Source of the DNA: Alphaproteobacteria bacterium | GTDB taxonomy: Bacteria; Pseudomonadota; Alphaproteobacteria; Ferrovibrionales; Ferrovibrionaceae | Reading direction: 5' to 3' | Assembly: GCA_017307375.1 (NCBI GenBank) | Contig: JAFKFH010000017.1 | Span: 62,001-126,000, forward strand | Length of the DNA stretch: 64,000 bases | Shown here: positions 27,599 to 35,718 of the stretch, piece after piece | Numbering within the stretch: the stretch's first letter is position 1 | How the letters are laid out: each line of letters opens with the position of its first letter | Made by a program: the position numbers and the translations under genes | The notes under the pieces: model-generated | Told to the model about the DNA's origin: nothing | The model's input: the letters and a program-made list of their open reading frames with translations, nothing else | The model's database searches: none

Positions 27599-28858
27599 CT
27601 AGGCCAAAGGCCGGCAATCGGCATTCTCGGCCGGACGGTCGCCCCGGATCAGCGTCGCCAGCAGCGCTTCATAGCGCGGCAGGACGACCGAGCGAAAGTC
27701 GTATCGCTCCGCAATCAGCGTCCGTGCCGCCCGGCGCACCCCCGCAAACCGGGCCGGATCGGCCAACCCTTCCAGAATTCGCTCGGCGATCGCGGCGGGG
27801 TCATGGAAGTCGGCGAGCAGGCCGGTCTCGCCCTCGGTGATCACCTCGGCGACCGGCGGGGTGGCTGAGCCGACGACGAGACAGCCGGCCGACATCGCCT
27901 CCAGCATCGACCAGGACAGGACGAACGGATAGGTCAGATAGACATGGACCGCCGACACCGCCAGCAGCGACAGGTGTCGCTCGTAGGAAATCCGCCCGAG
28001 GAAATGCACCCGGTTGCGGTCGATCCGGCCGCCCAGTTCGTCGAGCATGGCCTGGACGTGGCTGCGGCCCGACGGGTGGCGACGGCCGTAGAAGACGTCG
28101 TCCTGGCCGGCGATCAGCACATGGGCGTCCGGACGGCGCCGCAACACCGCCGGCAACGCGCGCATGAAGCTCGGGAAACCGCGATAGGGTTCCAGGCCGC
28201 GGGCGAGATAGGTGACCACCGGGGCGCCGGGGCGAAAGCCGATACCGGCCTCCGGCACCACGAACCGGGCGGTCGGATCGGGACGCACCAGCGCAGTATC
28301 GATGCCTTCATGCAGCACGGTGATCCGGGATCTGGCGTGGTCCGGGAAGCGCGACCACTGCCAGCGGGTCGGGGTCTGGCCCCAGTCGACGCCGTCCAGC
28401 GCCAGCGCGGTGATCGAATTCTTGGCGCGCAGCCGCGGTCCGTCGTCGATCGTCGCCGGAACTGCCGGGTCGAAGCCGACATCGCTGCCGGCCAGGCGGT
28501 AGTAGAATTCGAAGTAGCCGAGTACCGGTACGTCGGGCCAGACATCCTTGACGAAGGACATCTCGCCCCAGCCGACATGGCCGACGACGATATCCGGCCG
28601 GAAGCCCCGGGCCTTCAACGCCATGCAGGCACGCAGCACCGCCTGGCCGTTCAGGATCGCGGCTTCGTAGTCGCGGATGTAGTGATGGATGCCGGGGGTG
28701 ACGGCCCGCGCCGGCCGATAGGCCAGCAGCCGCACGCCCGCCATGCGGTTCTCGTTGGGCTGGGACAGGAACACGACCCGGTCGCCACGGTCGACCAGAT
28801 GGCGCACGATGTTCTTGTACTGGCCGGGAAAGTTCTGGTGGATGAACAGGTAGTTCAT
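27599..28858 (-). CDS. Glycosyltransferase family 4
   Basis: 419-residue GT-B enzyme. The N-terminal domain starts MNYLFIHQNFPGQYKNIV, the typical glycine-poor GT4 opening. The donor-binding domain contains VTYLARGLEPYRGFPSFMRA near residue 232, YLTYPFVLSWSMLEAMSAGC near 325 and the E-x7-E region around PVAEVITEGETGLL. It acts in the cytosol on the growing glycan. ATGA overlap with the upstream methyltransferase. Confidence 0.9.
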   Translation of the reverse strand: MNYLFIHQNFPGQYKNIVRHLVDRGDRVVFLSQPNENRMAGVRLLAYRPARAVTPGIHHYIRDYEAAILNGQAVLRACMALKARGFRPDIVVGHVGWGEMSFVKDVWPDVPVLGYFEFYYRLAGSDVGFDPAVPATIDDGPRLRAKNSITALALDGVDWGQTPTRWQWSRFPDHARSRITVLHEGIDTALVRPDPTARFVVPEAGIGFRPGAPVVTYLARGLEPYRGFPSFMRALPAVLRRRPDAHVLIAGQDDVFYGRRHPSGRSHVQAMLDELGGRIDRNRVHFLGRISYERHLSLLAVSAVHVYLTYPFVLSWSMLEAMSAGCLVVGSATPPVAEVITEGETGLLADFHDPAAIAERILEGLADPARFAGVRRAARTLIAERYDFRSVVLPRYEALLATLIRGDRPAENADCRPLA

Positions 28859-29424
28859 TGCGGCTTGCGGCCCTGGGCGAACAGTTCGTAGCGGCGCGCC
28901 CGCCGCGTGACGTCGATCGCGGCGAAGCCGGCCTCGGCCAGCAGCCGGCGCAGCCGGGCCGGGGTGAAGCAGGTGCGGTGGGCCATTGCCAGGCGGCCCT
29001 GGGCCAGGGCCGGGGCGTGGCCATACAGCATGTCGATGGCGGTGACCGGGCCGGCCGGCGACTGATAGATCGTCTCATCCCCGCGGTCGGCGGCGACCAG
29101 GCCGGCCGCCACCGCCGCATCCGGCACCACCAGCATCAGGTTGCCGCCCGGCTTCAGCAGCCGGCGGGCCTCGCCCAGCACCACCGGGGTCTCGTGCGCG
29201 AACAGGTGTTCCAGGCAATGGGCGCACCAGATAGCATCGGCGCAGCCATCGGCCAGCATCGGTACGTGGGTGATCGAGGCGACGACATCGGGCTTGTGGG
29301 CAGGGTCGAGGTCGACGCGGATTTCCCGCCATTCCGGCCCGTTCAACGGCGCGGGCAGAAAGCTCTTGTCCTTCGGCCCGCAGCCGAGATGCAGCAGCAC
29401 GCGCGGGAAGGCCTGCTCAGCCAC
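28855..29424 (-). CDS. Class I SAM-dependent methyltransferase
   Basis: 189 residues. VLLHLGCGPKDKSFLP near residue 10 is motif I of the small HLGCG-type methyltransferases found in glycan loci, and CAHCLEHLFAHETPVVLGEA near 65 and LLKPGGNLMLVVPD near 90 complete the fold. The GTG at 29424, which overlaps the upstream stop by 8 bp (same GTGGCTGAG arrangement as at 21925), is preferred to an upstream start. Target not known; sugar or chain-end methylation is plausible. Confidence 0.8.
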   Translation of the reverse strand: MAEQAFPRVLLHLGCGPKDKSFLPAPLNGPEWREIRVDLDPAHKPDVVASITHVPMLADGCADAIWCAHCLEHLFAHETPVVLGEARRLLKPGGNLMLVVPDAAVAAGLVAADRGDETIYQSPAGPVTAIDMLYGHAPALAQGRLAMAHRTCFTPARLRRLLAEAGFAAIDVTRRARRYELFAQGRKPQ

Positions 29425-32400
29425 GGGACAGTCCGGCGGCAAAGGCCAGGATCGCATCGTTCACCGCCGCGCCATCAGTGGTCGGCGGCATCGTCGCCGC
29501 CCCGGCACGGCCGGCAACGCGTTCGGGAAACGCCCCGATCGCGAAGGCCAGCACCGGCAGGCCCGCGGCAAGTGCCTCGGTCAAGGCATAGCACCAGACT
29601 TCCGGCCAGAGTGCCGGAAACAGCGCCAGGGTGCAGTTCTCGCGCGCGATCAGCGCCTGCGCCTCGCCGTACTCGTAGGGGCCGGTCACGAACGCGCGGC
29701 CCGACCGCATCAGCTCGATATCGTTCATGGTGAAGCCGATGATGCGAAATTCGAGCGGCAGATCCCGGGCGATCGCATCGGCGATGCAGGCCTTGACCAC
29801 GGCAAAGCCCTTGTGCGCCGACAATCCGCCGACCAGCGCGACCCGCACCCGGCCCGATCGCGGCGCGACGACCCGGGGCGCCGCAACCGGCGGCGGCGCC
29901 GGAGCGTATTCCCACTCCTCGCGCCGCGGCACGACGCCGGGGAATTGGCGCGCGATGCGGCCGGCGACATCGGCTGTCGGTACATGCACGCTCGTCGCCG
30001 CGCGCATCATGGCAGTACCGCGGTCGCGCAGCCGGTCGAGATCGGCGTCCATCCCGTCTTCCGGTCCACAGGCGGCGAGGCAGGCGGCGCATCCGGCGGC
30101 GTCCGGTTCGCCGCAATAGCTGCCCGAGCCGTCGACCAGCACGATCCGCGGACAATAGAGGGCATAGTCGTGGACGAACAGGCGCATCGGCACACCGAGG
30201 GCGGCGGCCAGCCCGTCGACGGCCGCATCATGGCCGAGCAGGTGATGCAGTTCGATTTCGCCGACAGCGAGCCCGCGCAGCGTGGCGACCAGCATGTCGG
30301 CATCCTGCGGCAGGTCGAAGACCAGCGTCTCCTCGTCGTCGGGCCAGTCGGCGGCCGCCAGCACGGCACGCCCCGGACGGTCGGCCGCCGGGCGGAGGAC
30401 CAGCGGCAGCACGTCGCGTGCCGCCAGGTGGGCCGCGCGCTTCAGGACATGCTGGGCGACGCCGCCGCCGTGACGATGGCCGATCATCAGCACCGCCGGC
30501 CGGCCGCCGCGCAGATCCTGCAGCAGCGCCAGGCCCAGCCGCGCGCGGGCCGCGGCCAGCGGGTCGGCCGCGACGAACTGCTCGATCAGCCGGCGATAAC
30601 CGGGATAGCGCCGCTCCAGCCGTTCGACGGCCAGGCGCTCGCGCAGGCTGCGGCGACTGCCGAACGAGGCGCCGCCGCGATGGCCGACGACCACGTCGGC
30701 CGCGGCCACATGGCGCCAGCCGAGGCGGCTGGCGCGCAGGCAGAAATCGTTCTCCTCGCCATACCCCGCGCCGAAGGCGCGTTCGTCGAGCGGCCCGATC
30801 GCCGAGAGGCAGTCGCGGCGGATGTAGAGGCAGAATCCGTGACCGGTCGGCACCTCGACACACAACCCGGCATTGGCCTGCGCTGCGATCGCATCGAGGC
30901 GACTCAGCGCCGCGCCGTCGAACCAGGCGTCGTTGCTGGCATCGGGGCGGGGGAACGAAAAGATCGAGGCATTGTTCGACAGCGGCGTGGCCGTGCCGGT
31001 ATCGTCACCGGCATAGGCGGCAGCGCGCAGGCGGTCGAGCCAGCCGGGCGAAACCAGCGTGTCGGAATTCAGCAGCACGACATCGCCGGCATCGCCATGG
31101 GTCAGACCGCGATTGGCGCTGGCGACGAAACCCCGGTTCTCGGGGTTGCGCAGGATTTCCACCGCGGGATTGCCGGCGGCGACCCGATCGAGCAGCAGCG
31201 GCACCGCCGGGTCGGCGCTGGCGTCGTCGACGATGATCAGGCGGAAGGGGGTGGCGGTTTCGGCCGCCATCACCGCCTGCAGGCAGGCCTTGACGTCGGC
31301 AAAACCGTCATGGACGCAGATCACGACGTCGACCGGCGCGGCCAAAGCAGGCGCGCCGGCCGGCCGCATCGTCTTCCATCCCGCCGGGGCCGCGACCGGA
31401 TGACAGGTCCGCGCCAGGCGATCCATCAGCACGGCCCGCGCATCGTCGCCCAGCGCCGGACCGCCGTCGAGCCGCGCGACGATCTCGGCCTGCAGCGGCC
31501 GCAGCCTGTCGGCGGCGAAGGCGAGGACCGGGCTGCCGTCCAGCGCCTGGCCATCGACGGTGACGGCAATCCGTTCACCGCGCAGCCCGGCGGCGTCGAG
31601 ATCGGCATGGAACTGATGGACCGGCTGGTCGAACATCTCGGCCGGGGTGCCGTCGATCGCGAGGCTGGCGCCATGCTCGTCGCACAGCACGAAGCGCGGG
31701 CGATGCCCGGCCCGCCGCGTCGATTGGGCCCAGCCGGCAAGCCGCCGGCCGCTGGCCAGCACCTCGCCGACCGGCGCGGGGCCGCGGCCGAGATCGAGCG
31801 GACTGCCCAGCAGTTCGGCCTGCCCCTGCAGGATGCGGATGCGGCCGCGCAACGAACTGTCGAATACGAAGTGCAGGCCGTCGCGCCTCAGCCGCGGCCG
31901 CTCGAGGATCTGGTCGGTGTCGGCGGCCCGGATCTCGAGCGGTCCGTCGCGCGTGGTGGCGCCGGCCAGGCTGCCGTCCGGCCGACGCACGACCCAGCCG
32001 GCAGCGGCTCCCTCGGGCCGGCGCCGCAGCACGGCATCGACCAGTTCGATCACCGCCGGCCCCTCATGCCCCGCCCGCAGCAACCGCCCCGCCTCCTCCC
32101 GCGCCCGGTCGGGCCGGTCGAGCGCTAGTTCGGCAAAGCCCAGCACGATGGCCGCCTCGACCAGGTCAGGATCCAGCGACAGGGCATGGCGCAAGGCCGC
32201 TGCCGCCTCGACGGCATCGCCGGCCCGCAGCGAGGTGCTGCCCAGCAGGAACCAGGGCGCGGCCAGTTCCGGGATCAGCCGTGTCCCCAGGTCGGCCCAG
32301 CGCACGGCGTCGACGAACCGCCCTTCGCCCAGCGCCAGCCGCGCGGCAGCGCGCACGCCGACGCCATAGGTCTCAGGACGCTCCAGCGCAGCCTGGATCA

Positions 32401-32527
32401 GATGTCTGACGGCAAGGTCGTCCGTCGCCGCGAACGCTTCCTCGATGCGGCGCTGGGCCTGTTCGGCGCGGGCCTTGCCCTGGGATTGGAAAGACCTGCG
32501 CCTGACTTTCGATCGATTGCCGACCAT
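29417..32527 (-). CDS. Multidomain glycosyltransferase (TPR - beta domain - GT2 - GT4)
   Basis: 1036 residues. Residues ~25-165 are TPR-like helical repeats; ~170-395 are a beta-rich region I do not recognise. Residues ~405-650 are a GT2 domain: VDVVICVHDGFADVKACLQ, the DxD-equivalent VLLNSDTLVSPGWLDRL, and GAGYGEENDFCLRASRLGW. Residues ~690-1036 are a GT4-type domain: VALVGGLSAHKGFAVVKACI and FPALWPEVWCYALTEALAAG, with a cysteine cluster (SYCGEPDAAGCAACLAACG) near 850. Two transferase domains in one chain suggest it adds two sugars or an alternating unit. First gene of its coupled set; RTX gene and terminator lie just upstream. Confidence 0.87.
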   Translation of the reverse strand: MVGNRSKVRRRSFQSQGKARAEQAQRRIEEAFAATDDLAVRHLIQAALERPETYGVGVRAAARLALGEGRFVDAVRWADLGTRLIPELAAPWFLLGSTSLRAGDAVEAAAALRHALSLDPDLVEAAIVLGFAELALDRPDRAREEAGRLLRAGHEGPAVIELVDAVLRRRPEGAAAGWVVRRPDGSLAGATTRDGPLEIRAADTDQILERPRLRRDGLHFVFDSSLRGRIRILQGQAELLGSPLDLGRGPAPVGEVLASGRRLAGWAQSTRRAGHRPRFVLCDEHGASLAIDGTPAEMFDQPVHQFHADLDAAGLRGERIAVTVDGQALDGSPVLAFAADRLRPLQAEIVARLDGGPALGDDARAVLMDRLARTCHPVAAPAGWKTMRPAGAPALAAPVDVVICVHDGFADVKACLQAVMAAETATPFRLIIVDDASADPAVPLLLDRVAAGNPAVEILRNPENRGFVASANRGLTHGDAGDVVLLNSDTLVSPGWLDRLRAAAYAGDDTGTATPLSNNASIFSFPRPDASNDAWFDGAALSRLDAIAAQANAGLCVEVPTGHGFCLYIRRDCLSAIGPLDERAFGAGYGEENDFCLRASRLGWRHVAAADVVVGHRGGASFGSRRSLRERLAVERLERRYPGYRRLIEQFVAADPLAAARARLGLALLQDLRGGRPAVLMIGHRHGGGVAQHVLKRAAHLAARDVLPLVLRPAADRPGRAVLAAADWPDDEETLVFDLPQDADMLVATLRGLAVGEIELHHLLGHDAAVDGLAAALGVPMRLFVHDYALYCPRIVLVDGSGSYCGEPDAAGCAACLAACGPEDGMDADLDRLRDRGTAMMRAATSVHVPTADVAGRIARQFPGVVPRREEWEYAPAPPPVAAPRVVAPRSGRVRVALVGGLSAHKGFAVVKACIADAIARDLPLEFRIIGFTMNDIELMRSGRAFVTGPYEYGEAQALIARENCTLALFPALWPEVWCYALTEALAAGLPVLAFAIGAFPERVAGRAGAATMPPTTDGAAVNDAILAFAAGLSRG

Positions 32528-32554
32528 TATTCAGATACGCGGGAAATCAACGAC

Positions 32555-32585
32555 AAAAAATGCCGGAGTGGCGACCACTCCGGCA
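32555..32585 (-). terminator. Rho-independent terminator of the RTX gene
   Basis: Read on the minus strand, a perfect 11-bp stem (TGCCGGAGTGG / CCACTCCGGCA) with a 3-nt loop is followed by six T. It sits 21 bp after the RTX stop and 28 bp before the start of the large glycosyltransferase, so the two are separate transcripts or only partly read through. Confidence 0.92.
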
Positions 32586-32605
32586 CTGCATGATGCGTCC
32601 GCGCC

Positions 32606-33736
32606 TCAGGCGAAGAAGCTGATGTCGATCTTGTTGATGCCGAGCAGGGTGACGGTCGAGCCGTCGGGCAACGTCAGGATGGCGTTGCCGTTGACATACT
32701 GGGCATTGGCGATCATCGCGCCGATGTCGATGTCCTTGATGCCGAAGGCCAGCTTGTCGGTGCCGTACTGGAAATCGGCCACAGTATCGTTCTGGCCACC
32801 GAGGAAGAACGAGAAGGTGTCGGCCCCGGCCCCGCCGACCAGCGTATCGTTGGCCGCCCCGCCGAACAGGTTGTCGTTGCCGGCACCACCGTCGAGCCAG
32901 TCGGAACCCTTGTCACCCAGCAGGATATCGTTGCCATCGCCGCCGAACAGCGTGTCGGCATTGTCGCCGCCGCTCATCAGGTCGTTGCCCGCGCCGCCGT
33001 TCATGATGTCGGAGCCGACCTCGCCGAACAGCGTATCGTTGCCGTCGCCACCGAACAGCGAATCCTGGCCGCCGCCGCCATTCAGCATGTCGTTGCCGGT
33101 GCCGCCACCGACCACGTCGTTGCCCTCGTCGGCGAAGACGATGTTGTTGCCGTTGCCGGCAAACACGTAGTCGTTGCCCCAACCGGCGAAGATCGAATCG
33201 TTGCCGCCGCCGGTAAGCACCGAATCGTCGCCAGCACCCGAGGCGATCGTGTCGCCCGGCCGGTTGCCCAGCGCCGCGGTCGCCGCCGAATCGGTGTGGT
33301 AGATCTGATCGTTGCCCGCACCGGTCAGGATGTTGTAGGCGATCCAGCCCTGGGTCGCCCGCGCCGCAATATCCGAGGCGTCGACGCCCTCCCCAGCATC
33401 GGCGCCGATGCCGTCGCCGAAGGTGATGATGTTGTTGCCGGAACCGGGCGCGGCGACACCGATCACCGCGGTCTGGCCCGGTGCCGGGGTGACGGTCGGG
33501 CTCGGGATACTGACCACCCCCCCACCGCTATTGCTGGGCAGGGTGAACAGCACCGATCCGCCGCTCACGATCGCATTCGGATCAGGCGCCGGAATATTGC
33601 TCAAATCGGTGATGTTCTGGGTCACCGGAATGATGCCGTTCTCGTCGATCATGCCCGCCGAGAATGCATTCAGCTCGGTCTGGGTGAAGACATTATCCTC
33701 GATGCCGAGTTGTATCCCGCCAGGTATCGTCGCCAT
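32606..33736 (-). CDS. RTX calcium-binding protein, probable type I secretion cargo
   Basis: 376 residues, acidic, Gly/Asn/Asp-rich, no cysteine and no N-terminal signal peptide. Residues 166-309 are sixteen tandem nonapeptides of the GG-x-G-x-D-x-U-x type that form a calcium-binding beta roll; one isolated copy is at 137-145. The end ([15 protein letters not shown], then DISFFA at the C-terminus) matches the uncleaved type I secretion signal region with its hydrophobic tail. Residues 1-135 resemble no enzyme domain I know. A strong ribosome site, AAGGGGAG, precedes the ATG. The neighbouring ABC, HlyD and TolC genes are the likely exporter. A structural or S-layer-like surface role is possible but unproven. 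Confidence 0.9.
   Translation of the reverse strand: MATIPGGIQLGIEDNVFTQTELNAFSAGMIDENGIIPVTQNITDLSNIPAPDPNAIVSGGSVLFTLPSNSGGGVVSIPSPTVTPAPGQTAVIGVAAPGSGNNIITFGDGIGADAGEGVDASDIAARATQGWIAYNILTGAGNDQIYHTDSAATAALGNRPGDTIASGAGDDSVLTGGGNDSIFAGWGNDYVFAGNGNNIVFADEGNDVVGGGTGNDMLNGGGGQDSLFGGDGNDTLFGEVGSDIMNGGAGNDLMSGGDNADTLFGGDGNDILLGDKGSDWLDGGAGNDNLFGGAANDTLVGGAGADTFSFFLGGQNDTVADFQYGTDKLAFGIKDIDIGAMIANAQYVNGNAILTLPDGSTVTLLGINKIDISFFA
32810..33241 (-). repeat. Tandem 27-bp RTX coding repeats
   Basis: Sixteen degenerate 27-bp units encode the nonapeptide repeats (residues 166-309) of the RTX protein. They are coding repeats, divergent at third positions, not a CRISPR array or simple satellite. Confidence 0.85.
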
Positions 33737-34298
33737 GTCTTCTCCCCTTCGATCGCCGTAGGCTTAGCCCGGATACCGATCACCCCCGCCATGCCGGCCA
33801 AGACGATCGATTCCACCGTTCTAGTCCCTGTCTGGTCGAATCTTATACCGATTTGGCGCCGCTTGGCCATCAAATTGAGATAAAAACCCCGACCTCGGTC
33901 AATAGTAGGTGATCGAATGTAAGGTCGTGAAATCAACAGGAGCGGACGATCGTGCAGTGGACGTCCAAAACGGCATCTGCTTACCTTAGTTGCAAATGAT
34001 CCGGCGTATTTGCAAGTAAAAAGCAAGCAGCCTGGCCCCTCTTTGCCAAACGCTTCTTTATATACTTTGGGCGTAGAAACCGGACCAATCTTGTGGTGAG
34101 GCCGGGGACGACGGCGGCAGGCGATTTGTCATCCGCCGTGCCGACCAGGGCCCTCTTCAGTCCCGCGCGCGGCCCGTTGATGAATCGTTCTCTTTTGTCG
34201 GTCATAAACGGGCGCGTTGCCGGCCGGACCCGGGGTTCGCCCCCCTTGAATCGGTGGTGGCGACTTGCTAAGCCGATAGCGTGGGAAGAGGGAGCGTC
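33737..34298. other. Intergenic region between RTX and TolC genes
   Basis: 562 bp without a supportable gene, clearly AT-richer than its surroundings, between two divergent genes. It should hold both promoters. The RTX ribosome site is at its left end, and GAGGGAG serves the TolC gene at its right end. An inverted repeat at 33986-34019 is the most obvious site. TTTATATACT around 34057-34066 resembles a -10 element but no well-spaced -35 was found. Confidence 0.6.
33986..34019. promoter_or_regulatory. Inverted repeat, operator candidate
   Basis: TTAGTTGCAAAT and ATTTGCAAGTAA form a 12-bp inverted repeat with one mismatch, the inner eight pairs being perfect, around a 10-nt spacer. Placement in the divergent RTX/TolC promoter region suits a dimeric regulator. 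No known consensus recognised. Confidence 0.4.
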
Positions 34299-35696
34299 GT
34301 GTTGAAATCAGGCCGTGCCAGCTTGGGCGAGTTTGCGGGGATTTCGGCGCTTGCCGTGGCCATTGCGCTGGGCGCCGCCCCGGCGACCGGGCAAACCCTC
34401 ACCGAAACCCTCGTCTCCGCCTATGGCGCCAGCCCGGTACTGGATGCCGGCCGGGCGCGGTTGCGAGCCACCGACGAAGGGGTGCCGCGCGCCCTCTCCG
34501 GCTGGCGGCCCAACGTCTCGGTGACCGGCCAGGCCGGACGTACCTGGGAGAATCTGCGGGTCTATTCGACCAACGGCGGGACCGTCTTCGAACCTAACGC
34601 CCGCAACCCATACAACGGGTACCTGATCGTTCGCCAGTCGCTCTATGCCGGCGGCCGCACCACCGCCGATGTCGCCCGGGCCGAGGCCCAGGTGCTGCAG
34701 GACCGCGCCAACCTGGTCGCGACCGAGCAAACCGTGTTCCTGGATGCGCTCGGCGCCCATGTCGACGTGGTGCGCGACCGGCGGGTTGCCGATCTGTTGC
34801 GCGAAGGCGTCGCCATCTTCGCCCGCCAGTTGGAGGCCGTGCGCCGACGCCGCGAACGCGGCGACGTCACCACCACCGACGTGGCCCAGGCCGAGGCGCG
34901 TCACGCCCAGGCGATCGCCGATTATCGCGCCGCCGAGGGCAATCTGGAAATCAGCCGGGCCAATTTCCTGCGCATCGTCGGCTCGCCGCCGCCCGAACCG
35001 CTGGCGCAACCTGCCGCGGCGAGCAGCCTGCCCACGACGCTGGCCGCCGCCCAGACCATCGCGCGGGAAGACAACCCGCGGGTCCAGGTGGCGCAGATCG
35101 CCCTCGATGTCGGGCGGCAGGAGATCGCGCTGGCGGAAAGCGAGCGGCGGCCGTCGGTCGATCTCGTCGGCCAGGCCGGCCGCGACGAACAGTATTCCAA
35201 CCAGGTCGGTCGCGATCTCGCCCAGGTCATGGTCCAGGTCACCGCCCCGCTCTATACCGGTGGCGGAACCGAGGCGCGCATCCGCGCCGCCAAGCAGTCG
35301 CAGTCGGCCCGGAACAGCGACTATGCGGCCGCGATCCTCACCTCGGACAACGAATGCGCGCGCGGCTGGTATGCCCTCGAGGCGAATCGCGCGCGCATCG
35401 TCGCGGTGGTCGAGCAGGTGCGGGCGGCGCGGGCCGCGGTCCAGGGGTATGAAGCCGAGGTGCGCGGGGGAACCCGCTCGGTCATCGACCAGCTCAACGC
35501 CGAGCAGGACCGACTGAACGCCGAGGTCAATCTGGTCCGCGCGCAGCGCGAGGAGATCTTCGCCAGCTACCAGTTGCTGTCGGCGATCGGCCGTCTGAAC
35601 GTGCCGGCCATGAACCTGCCGACACAGCCCTACGACCCGACCGCCTATTACCGGTCCGTGCGCAACAAATGGTGGTACGATACCGACGTACCGTAA
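34299..35696 (+). CDS. TolC-family type I secretion outer membrane protein
   Basis: 465 residues with a signal peptide (AVAIALGAAPATGQ, cleavage near residue 32) and two TolC repeats rich in long helices. Landmarks are LTETLVSAYGASPVLDAGRA at the mature start, YLIVRQSLYAGGRT near 115, PLYTGGGTEARIRAAKQSQS near 320, and GTRSVIDQLNAEQDRLNAEVN near 395. It forms the outer-membrane and periplasmic channel of the secretion system whose ABC and HlyD parts are on the other strand. I chose the GTG at 34299 because GAGGGAG is 5 nt upstream; a TTG at 34302 and a GTG at 34281 are alternatives. Confidence 0.92.
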   Translation: MLKSGRASLGEFAGISALAVAIALGAAPATGQTLTETLVSAYGASPVLDAGRARLRATDEGVPRALSGWRPNVSVTGQAGRTWENLRVYSTNGGTVFEPNARNPYNGYLIVRQSLYAGGRTTADVARAEAQVLQDRANLVATEQTVFLDALGAHVDVVRDRRVADLLREGVAIFARQLEAVRRRRERGDVTTTDVAQAEARHAQAIADYRAAEGNLEISRANFLRIVGSPPPEPLAQPAAASSLPTTLAAAQTIAREDNPRVQVAQIALDVGRQEIALAESERRPSVDLVGQAGRDEQYSNQVGRDLAQVMVQVTAPLYTGGGTEARIRAAKQSQSARNSDYAAAILTSDNECARGWYALEANRARIVAVVEQVRAARAAVQGYEAEVRGGTRSVIDQLNAEQDRLNAEVNLVRAQREEIFASYQLLSAIGRLNVPAMNLPTQPYDPTAYYRSVRNKWWYDTDVP

Positions 35697-35718
35697 GCCG
35701 GGCTTTTGAAAGCATGCG

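Noticed and set aside
29141-32128. 995-codon open frame on the plus strand opposite the large glycosyltransferase gene
   Set aside because: Arg/Gln/His-rich composition of a shadow frame, no motifs, and the minus strand carries recognisable GT2 and GT4 domains. Similar long antisense frames at 1384-3897, 21816-24524 and 47901-49385 were dropped for the same reason.
32810-33241. Regular repeats that could suggest a CRISPR array or satellite
   Set aside because: The 27-bp period encodes RTX nonapeptides in frame, there are no unique spacers, and units differ at third codon positions.
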